Assembly: GCA_021159445.1 (NCBI GenBank)
Contig: JAGGRV010000457.1
Location: 1-10,429 of the forward strand
Origin: Deltaproteobacteria bacterium
GTDB taxonomy: Bacteria; Desulfobacterota; Dissulfuribacteria; Dissulfuribacterales; UBA3076
Direction of reading: 5' to 3'
Length of the DNA: 10,429 nt
The position numbers and the translations under genes are program-made. A model generated the notes under the pieces. The model had not been told where the DNA came from, searched no databases, and saw only the letters and a list, made by a program, of their open reading frames with translations. Positions 5,325-10,429 of this stretch are shown here, in pieces. Every line of letters starts with the position of its first letter. The stretch's first letter is position 1.

Positions 5325-6564
5325 AAATGGTTTCTCCCCGCAAAAGGCTTGCATAGGTCTCACGTTTTCTAATTATCTTGAAGTGGTCGTCCTTTACCAT
5401 GACTTCTGAGACCCTTGGCCTTGAGTTGTAGTTGGAAGACATGGTAAAACCGTAAGCCCCGGTGCTCATGACCGCTAGCAAACTGCCTTGATTAAGGTCC
5501 GGCATGGGCCGTTCCCTGGCGAGAAAGTCCCCTGTCTCACATATTGGCCCCACCACATCTACTGGATGTAAATGCGTATCGGTCCTTATTACAGGAAGGA
5601 TCTCGTGGTATGCCTCGTAAAGAGCGGGACGGGCGAGGTCATTCATGGCGGCATCAACGATATAAAACCGCTTTTCCTCAGTATCTTTGGTGTATAATAT
5701 CTTTGTCACCAAAATGCCGGCGTTGCCGACAATGGATCTTCCGGGTTCTATAATCAGGCAGTGAGGAAGATTCTTGACCTCAGGCAGGAGTGCCTTGGCG
5801 TAAGCGTCAGGCTTAGGTGGAATTTCGTCCTGATATTTTATGCCAAGGCCGCCACCTATATCGATGAACTTGAGTCTTATTCCAAAGCCTTCAAGCTCCT
5901 GGAGCAGGGACTTAATTTTCCCTATTGCGTCCACAAAGGGCTCAACCTGGATTAGCTGAGAGCCTATGTGGCAGTCTATCCCCACTACATCAAGATTATC
6001 TCTGCCTGATGCAACCTTATAAGCCTCCAGGGCCTGGGACATGGGCAGGCCGAATTTGTTTTTCTTAAGGCCGGTGGAAATATATGGATGGGTATTTGCA
6101 TCCACATCAGGGTTTACCCTGAAAGAGACCCTGAGACGGCATTTAAGGCGTCGTGCCTGTCTGGAGATGGCATCCAGCTCTTCCATAGACTCCACATTAA
6201 ACATGAGGATATCCGCCTTTGCGGCCTCGCTGATCTCCTTTTCAGTCTTGCCGACACCAGAGTACACTATTCTGTCTGCTGGAATTCCTGCTTTGAGTGC
6301 CCGGTGAAGCTCCCCTCCTGAGACAATGTCAGCGCCGGCTCCCAACTTCCCCAGGAGATTTAATACAGCCAGGTTACTGTTTGCCTTAACAGCAAAACAT
6401 ATCAAGTGCGGGTGCCTTGAAAAGGCCCTATCAAAGACATTGAAATGACGGATCAGGGTAGCCGAACTATACAGATAGAAAGGAGTTTTTACCTTCCTGG
6501 CTATTTCCTTTACCGGTATGTCCTCGCAGTACAGTTCTCTGTCTTTATAATTGAAGTGATTCAT
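5320..6564 (-). CDS. lysA: Diaminopimelate decarboxylase
   Basis: 414-aa PLP enzyme, fold type III, that decarboxylates meso-DAP to L-lysine in the cytoplasm. The PLP-binding lysine is K60 in CFAVKAN. Other family landmarks are GADIVSGGEL (77-86), HIGSQ (199-203), the Gly-rich phosphate loop DIGGGLGI (235-242), EPGRS (273-277), the catalytic CETGD (342-346) contributed across the dimer, and GAYGFTMSSNYN (369-380). Length is normal. The ATG overlaps the lipoprotein stop as ATGA (6561-6564), and dapF follows 11 bp after its stop. lysA and dapF thus form a lysine/DAP unit inside the larger operon; dapA and dapB are not in the window. Confidence 0.97.
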   Translation of the reverse strand: MNHFNYKDRELYCEDIPVKEIARKVKTPFYLYSSATLIRHFNVFDRAFSRHPHLICFAVKANSNLAVLNLLGKLGAGADIVSGGELHRALKAGIPADRIVYSGVGKTEKEISEAAKADILMFNVESMEELDAISRQARRLKCRLRVSFRVNPDVDANTHPYISTGLKKNKFGLPMSQALEAYKVASGRDNLDVVGIDCHIGSQLIQVEPFVDAIGKIKSLLQELEGFGIRLKFIDIGGGLGIKYQDEIPPKPDAYAKALLPEVKNLPHCLIIEPGRSIVGNAGILVTKILYTKDTEEKRFYIVDAAMNDLARPALYEAYHEILPVIRTDTHLHPVDVVGPICETGDFLARERPMPDLNQGSLLAVMSTGAYGFTMSSNYNSRPRVSEVMVKDDHFKIIRKRETYASLLRGETIW

Positions 6565-7640
6565 TGCTCATAAGGTTTTTCTTTGACAACCTCCACCTCT
6601 GCAATATCAGACAAAGGGCTTTCGTTCGGCGGATCTGCCTTGTCCACTGCAGTTACCCAATACGAATATAGTCCGCTGGGCAAGATAGTCCGGTCTAGAA
6701 ACCTGGATACAGGTAAGGGCTTGTTATTCAATTTGTCTATTAGTTTATCCGGTCCTTTTCTGTATACAATATAGCCTGGAATGTCAGACTCTGTTTCTTC
6801 CTGCCAGAAGAGTTTAGTTCCATCGGCAGACCGGACAGCAACCAGTCCCACAGGTGCTGCCGGCGGGATAATATCTGCCGGCTGCACTGTGGTTTCAGAC
6901 GTACAGAGTCCCTCAATCTCAGTGCCGTAATATGGTAAAATTGCCGCTACCCTGTATTGATAACGGGCTTTTCTTTTTGCCGAGAGATCGAGATAGTATG
7001 TGGAATCTACTAAACCAGGGAGGGTCTTCCATTTATTCGTCCCTGTTCCGGCCCGGTAGATCCTGTATAAAAGTTCTTTATCCACAGGCCTGCCATCTGT
7101 CCATTTTGAAGGCGCCTGCCAGGAGAGATAGATCCCGTCTTTGGTCAACTGAACAATGAATCCTGAAGGTGCAGATGGCAAAACGTGCCAGGCCAGAGAG
7201 ACCTGATTTGACGTATCACTGACATTCAGCCAGCCCTTTACAGTGCAAACCCTGTATATATATTGCATGCCGGAACGTACGGTTCGGTCTTCATAGATCA
7301 TCTTCCTTGCTTTTTCCGGTTTTGCATCAAAGGGGACCTCAATCAGCTGCCCAAAAGGCGGCGGGCACCCCTCACAATACTTCTCAAGCGGTATCTCTGC
7401 CTTTAACAGCCTAAATCCCTTGATCCTGACAAGGGGGCTGCCGTCTCTGTTTCTTACAGGGACACTCCATTTTAGCTCAATGCCATCCGGGATAACCTTA
7501 TAGCTCAAGTCCTTGATAGCCTTGGGCCGGAGGGTACCAGGAGGGACAGGAGGTGCCTTGCGCCCACAGGACGCCAGTAAAATGCAACAGGCAAAAATGA
7601 TTAACCTTTTCCAAGAAATTATTCGGGCGATATTATTCAT
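6561..7640 (-). CDS. LptM-like lipoprotein with fibronectin type III domains
   Basis: 359-aa predicted lipoprotein. The N-terminus has basic residues, a hydrophobic stretch (13-22) and the lipobox LASC with C25; G26 at +2 would favour outer-membrane sorting under the E. coli Lol rule. The mature start, CGRKAPPVPPG, resembles the CGxKGPL start of LptM (YifL) and LppL, which lie next to lysA/dapF in gammaproteobacteria. About three FN3-like units follow: roughly 41-151, 156-253 and 260-352, the last two marked by PSAPSGF/IPPAAPVGL starts and YRIYRAG/YIVYRKG strands. A CxxC (C89, C92) sits in the first unit. It overlaps argH and lysA by four bases at each end, so it is fully embedded in the operon. 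FN3 units suggest protein-protein contact in the envelope. Function is unknown; a role with the LPS-transport machinery is only inferred from position and N-terminus. Confidence 0.8.
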   Translation of the reverse strand: MNNIARIISWKRLIIFACCILLASCGRKAPPVPPGTLRPKAIKDLSYKVIPDGIELKWSVPVRNRDGSPLVRIKGFRLLKAEIPLEKYCEGCPPPFGQLIEVPFDAKPEKARKMIYEDRTVRSGMQYIYRVCTVKGWLNVSDTSNQVSLAWHVLPSAPSGFIVQLTKDGIYLSWQAPSKWTDGRPVDKELLYRIYRAGTGTNKWKTLPGLVDSTYYLDLSAKRKARYQYRVAAILPYYGTEIEGLCTSETTVQPADIIPPAAPVGLVAVRSADGTKLFWQEETESDIPGYIVYRKGPDKLIDKLNNKPLPVSRFLDRTILPSGLYSYWVTAVDKADPPNESPLSDIAEVEVVKEKPYEQ

Positions 7641-9031
7641 ATGTCATTTTTTTCCGCCTTTGCCAGTGCCTCGGCTACCCGCTCAGGTGCTGTGCCTCCC
7701 GGACAGCGCCTTGTCCCCACAGAGCCCTCTATTGACAGCACCTCAAATATATCCTCGTCTATAAGAGAAGAAAAGGCCTTTAGGTCTTCAAGACTCATAT
7801 CTGTAAGCTCTTTGCCCTGGGAAATACATTGTGAAACCGCCTTGCCGACCACTGAATGGGCCTGCCTGAAAGGCATACCTTTTTTTACAAGGTAATCAGC
7901 AAGGTCAGTGGCAGTAAGAAAACCCTGTGTCACGATCCGGGAGATATGCTCTTTCCTTGGGACCAGCCTGGCCACCAGGGCAGCCATTATTTCCACTGAG
8001 GCGCATACAGTATCAATCGTGTCAAAAAGTGCCTCTTTGTCTTCCTGGAGGTCCCTGTTGTAGGCAAGGGGAAGGCCTTTGATAATAGTAAGAAGAGACA
8101 TCAGGTGGCCATAGACTCTGCCGGTCTTTCCACGCACCAGTTCGGGCACATCGGGATTCTTTTTCTGGGGCATGATGCTTGAGCCGGTACAGAAGCTGTC
8201 AGGCAAATCCACAAAACTGAACTCTGCAGAGGTCCACAGAATCAGTTCTTCAGACAGCCTGCTCAAATGGGCCATTACAATACTTGCCGTTGCCAGAAAC
8301 TCGATAATAAAGTCCCTGTCGCTTACAGCGTCCAGGCTGTTAGCAGTAATTCCGTGGAAGCCCAGCTCCTCAGCCACGTATTCCCTGTTTATTGGGAAGC
8401 CGGTCCCGGCCAGGGCCGCACTTCCAAGGGGACAAATATTTACCCTCTTTCTGCAGTCTTGGAGCCTATCCCTGTCGCGCCTGAACATTTCAAAATAGGC
8501 AAGCATGTGATGTGGCCAAAGAATAGGCTGTGCCCTCTGGAGATGGGTGTAGCCGGGGAGTATCAGGTCCTGGTGGGCCTTAGCTTGGTACAAAAGCGCT
8601 TCCTGCAGCGATGAAAGGAGTCCATTCAGGCGATCGATTTCTTCTCTCAGGTAAAGTCTGATATCTGCAGCAACCTGATCATTACGGCTTCTGGCTGTGT
8701 GGAGCCTTTTCCCTGCCTCCCCGATGCGCTCAACCAGGGCCTGCTCGATGTTCATATGTACATCCTCAAGCTCGTGGCTCCAGACAAAGTCTCCTGACGC
8801 GATTTTTTCCTCTATCTCGCCAAGTCCCTTAATTATGGCATCTGCGTCTTTATCTGAGATAATCCCCTGTCTTGCCAGCATGCGGGCGTGGACCTTGCTG
8901 CCTGCTATGTCCTGGCGATACAGCCTGCAATCATAGTGGACAGAGGCTGAAAACTCCTCCAGCATTTTTGCAGTGGCCTCCTGGAATCTGCCTCCCCAAG
9001 GTTTTTCCAAGGCCTTTTTGCCTTCATTCAT
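7637..9031 (-). CDS. argH: Argininosuccinate lyase
   Basis: 464-aa cytoplasmic enzyme of the fumarase/aspartase superfamily, catalysing argininosuccinate to arginine plus fumarate, the last step of arginine synthesis. Full family length. Signatures present are WGGRF (12-16), HTARSRNDQV (111-120), the general-base His in GYTHLQRAQP (H163), and GSSIMPQKKNPD (283-294), whose serine loop (S284/S285) supplies the catalytic acid/base. DRDFIIEFL (238-246), YNRDLQEDKEA (324-334) and the C-terminal GSVGTRRCPGGTAPE (436-450) are also typical. The ATG at 9031 gives the normal start before KPWGGRF, although the Shine-Dalgarno is weak. It is the first gene of the minus-strand operon and overlaps the lipoprotein start by ATGA (7637-7640). 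Other arginine genes are absent from the window. Confidence 0.97.
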   Translation of the reverse strand: MNEGKKALEKPWGGRFQEATAKMLEEFSASVHYDCRLYRQDIAGSKVHARMLARQGIISDKDADAIIKGLGEIEEKIASGDFVWSHELEDVHMNIEQALVERIGEAGKRLHTARSRNDQVAADIRLYLREEIDRLNGLLSSLQEALLYQAKAHQDLILPGYTHLQRAQPILWPHHMLAYFEMFRRDRDRLQDCRKRVNICPLGSAALAGTGFPINREYVAEELGFHGITANSLDAVSDRDFIIEFLATASIVMAHLSRLSEELILWTSAEFSFVDLPDSFCTGSSIMPQKKNPDVPELVRGKTGRVYGHLMSLLTIIKGLPLAYNRDLQEDKEALFDTIDTVCASVEIMAALVARLVPRKEHISRIVTQGFLTATDLADYLVKKGMPFRQAHSVVGKAVSQCISQGKELTDMSLEDLKAFSSLIDEDIFEVLSIEGSVGTRRCPGGTAPERVAEALAKAEKNDI

Positions 9032-9069
9032 AATCTAATATCCAAAAATGCCTTTGCTCTTTTAATTTA

Positions 9070-9108
9070 TTCGATGTTGGACGTTCGATGTTCGATGTTG
9101 GACGTTCG
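9070..9108. repeat. Heptamer-built tandem repeat (21-bp period)
   Basis: The stretch is composed of 7-bp units in the order TTCGATG, TTGGACG, TTCGATG, TTCGATG, TTGGACG, then TTCG. The three-heptamer block therefore repeats with a 21-bp period, 18 of 18 bases matching in the second copy before it breaks. It lies about 40 bp upstream of the argH start. It has no coding role and resembles the short heptanucleotide repeats scattered between genes in some bacteria. Confidence 0.85.
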
Positions 9109-9249
9109 TCTTTTGCCTCCCCGCATCTTTGTCAGGTTAATTACTTGTTGTCGCTTAGGCAACCAGGATCTTTCAGAATAAATATATGAATTTTAAAATC
9201 CTCTCACACCTTTCTATCCTTTTTTCATTCTCCTTATGATATATTAAAC

Positions 9250-9289
9250 TAATATATACGAGCCTTTTGCAAGTAGCTCATATATATTA
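9250..9289. repeat. Long hairpin upstream of the K+ channel gene
   Basis: Arms 9250-9263 and 9276-9289 are 14 bases each with 13 pairs (one C/A mismatch, which would be a G-U pair in minus-strand RNA). The stem continues inward as CTT (9264-9266) and AAG (9271-9273) around a TTGC loop, with a two-base bulge. The outer half is AT-only and the inner part is GAGC/GCTC. No T-tract follows on either strand, so it is not a textbook terminator. It could be a protein-binding palindrome, a cruciform or a leader-RNA structure. Confidence 0.6.
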
Positions 9290-9355
9290 TTTGCAGCCAG
9301 GTCCACAAACGGTTCTGTGATTTCGTCTATGAAAGCAATGGCCTGAGAGATATCA

Positions 9356-10372
9356 ATGTATTACTGGATCGTCGTCTTCAAAAAAATAAGAAAATGTAGG
9401 CACGAAAACAGGGAAATTATAAGTGCGCTCATTTTGTTTTGCGTGGCACTGACGTTGCTAAACGCTGTCATGATATTCAAAGAGGGCCTTGATCCGTTTT
9501 CTTCCCTTTATTTTAGCTTTGTAACCGCAACGACTGTCGGTTATGGGGATATTTCACCAGCAACAACAATCGGCAAAATTACCTCAGTAATTTATATGCT
9601 TGTCTCTATCGGCGCCCTGGGTACTGCTATTGGGGCCATTACCACAAAAGCATTTGATTTTTTAACAAGAAAAAAGAAGGGATTGACAGTGATTAAAGAC
9701 AAAGTGGATTTGATTATAATCGGTTATCCAAACGAGGCCAAGGTTTGTAAGATTGTTCAGGAATTTCGTCAAGATCCGCGTTTCAGGACGTCTGTAATCG
9801 TTGTTGTGACAAACCGTCTTGAGGAACGGCCGGCCTGGATGGCAGAGGAGATGGTCTTCTTCGTCAAGGGGTTGGGATCGAAAAAAGAAGTCCTTGAGCA
9901 AGCGAACGTCCGAACCGCACGCCATGTTCTTGTGCTTGCCAATGATCCCTTTGATGAGGTGTCTGATGAATTCTCATCATCAGCTGTCATTATGAGCGAA
10001 CGTCTGAATCCTGATGCATATACTGTTGCTGAAAAGGTCCGGGAAGACAGCTACCTGTTTGAAATAGCAGAGTGTGACAATGTTGTTCCGGTTTCAAGGG
10101 CAGGAGAGCTTGTCCAGGAGCTTCAGGACCCTGGTGCAATTGAATTTGCTGAATGCATTTTCTCCAATCAGAGCGAAGGCAACCAGTACAATATTAAACT
10201 GGACAAAGATATAAGTTGGGGAGAGGTTGTCTTAGACCTTCTTGATAAAGGCGCGACTGCTATTGGCTACAGGAATGCAGGCGAATCCGGATTCAATTTT
10301 ATACCCAAAAAGGATGATACGATAAAGGCGGGCGCATCTGTAAAATATATCGCAAAGAATCCATTGAGATGA
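9356..10372 (+). CDS. Two-TM potassium channel with cytosolic RCK domain
   Basis: 338-aa inner-membrane ion channel subunit, expected to form a tetramer with a ring of ligand-gated RCK domains. TM1 is about residues 21-41, the pore helix 46-59, the K+ selectivity filter TVGYGD 60-65 and TM2 about 74-96. A basic linker (RKKK, 105-108) leads into the RCK N-domain (about 117-245; VLEQANVRTARHVLVLAND is characteristic) and then the RCK C-domain (about 275-335). The usual GxGxxG dinucleotide loop reads GYPNEA (123-128), so NAD(H) binding as in TrkA is doubtful and another ligand is likely. Architecture matches MthK/Kch-like channels. GAGAGA lies 5 bases before the ATG. The gene stands alone, opposite to argH, and ends 5 bp before a copy of the dispersed repeat. 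Confidence 0.93.
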   Translation: MYYWIVVFKKIRKCRHENREIISALILFCVALTLLNAVMIFKEGLDPFSSLYFSFVTATTVGYGDISPATTIGKITSVIYMLVSIGALGTAIGAITTKAFDFLTRKKKGLTVIKDKVDLIIIGYPNEAKVCKIVQEFRQDPRFRTSVIVVVTNRLEERPAWMAEEMVFFVKGLGSKKEVLEQANVRTARHVLVLANDPFDEVSDEFSSSAVIMSERLNPDAYTVAEKVREDSYLFEIAECDNVVPVSRAGELVQELQDPGAIEFAECIFSNQSEGNQYNIKLDKDISWGEVVLDLLDKGATAIGYRNAGESGFNFIPKKDDTIKAGASVKYIAKNPLR

Positions 10373-10377
10373 ACCTA

Positions 10378-10429
10378 AGGAACGGGAGATAAATAAGTTG
10401 AACAAAAATTAATAGGATTTTTTGTTGTA
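10378..10429. repeat. Second copy of the dispersed palindromic element, cut by the window end
   Basis: These 52 bases are the exact reverse complement of 1929-1980 and begin with the element end AGGAACGGGAGATAAATAAG. The identity stops at one base outside this terminus and runs to the last base of the window, so the rest of the element presumably lies beyond. It starts 5 bp after the channel stop codon and could serve as the 3' end of that transcript. Confidence 0.85.

Larger units (their letters stand above)
9032..9355. other. Divergent intergenic region between argH and the K+ channel
   Basis: 324 bases that must hold the start signals for both argH (minus) and the channel gene (plus). They contain a heptamer-built repeat (9070-9108) and a long hairpin (9250-9289). 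No promoter stands out clearly on either strand. On the minus strand an open stretch from about 9356 down to a TAA near 9241 reads DISQAIAFIDEITEPFVDLA and onward to GSYILV, with no start codon and a stop just upstream. It is followed by AAGGAG and ATG AAA AAA GGA TAG near 9220-9235. These may be traces of decayed genes or chance. Confidence 0.55.

Noticed and set aside
8172..8614. Two overlapping open frames antisense to argH
   Set aside because: They are shadows of argH coding sequence without start signals.
9070..9108. Short CRISPR-like array
   Set aside because: Units are 7 bp with no unique spacers; this is a simple heptamer repeat.
9329..9346. Five-codon upstream frame (MKAMA) before the channel gene
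   Set aside because: It lacks a ribosome-binding site, and such tiny frames are common by chance.

Overview
The window looks like chromosome of a Gram-negative, diderm bacterium, most probably a member of the Desulfobacterota (former Deltaproteobacteria). This rests on the order argH - lipoprotein - lysA - dapF, an NtrC-type sigma54 activator, secreted and lipobox proteins, and moderate GC with AT-rich intergenic DNA. The phylum assignment is inference from gene order and protein style; no rRNA or other taxonomic marker is present.

Layout. Positions 1-269 hold no convincing gene, only a possible promoter. Positions 270-1794 (+) carry two complete type II toxin-antitoxin modules in tandem: a ribbon-helix-helix antitoxin with a MazF/PemK toxin (270-874), then an AbrB-type VapB with a PIN-domain VapC (1158-1794). 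Positions 1822-1983 are a 162-bp imperfect palindromic repeat. One end of it recurs, exact over 52 bp and inverted, at the right edge of the window (10378-10429), so it is a dispersed element. A palindrome/promoter region follows, and then a two-gene unit (2156-4506, +): a sigma54-dependent response regulator without a visible kinase, and an exported protein with a TolB-N/FlgO-like domain and a proline-rich tail. The unit converges on, and overlaps by 20 bp, a compact minus-strand operon (9031 down to 4487): argH, a fibronectin-type-III lipoprotein, lysA and dapF. In this operon argH/lipoprotein and lipoprotein/lysA share ATGA stop/start overlaps. A 324-bp divergent intergenic region (9032-9355) holds a heptamer-built repeat and a long hairpin. 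A two-TM K+ channel with a cytosolic RCK domain (9356-10372, +) follows.

How the genes work together. ArgH makes arginine from argininosuccinate. DapF and LysA are the last two steps from LL-diaminopimelate to lysine, with meso-DAP also feeding peptidoglycan. The lipoprotein sits where LptM/LppL sits beside lysA/dapF in gammaproteobacteria and has a similar start to its mature protein, followed by three FN3-like domains. The regulator and the exported protein are separated by 2 bp and probably act in one envelope-related response.

I see no obviously new multi-gene defence or metabolic system. The items most worth a second look are the dispersed palindromic element, the orphan regulator/exported protein pair, the LptM-like FN3 lipoprotein, the heptamer repeat, and the RCK channel whose nucleotide-binding glycine motif is degenerate.
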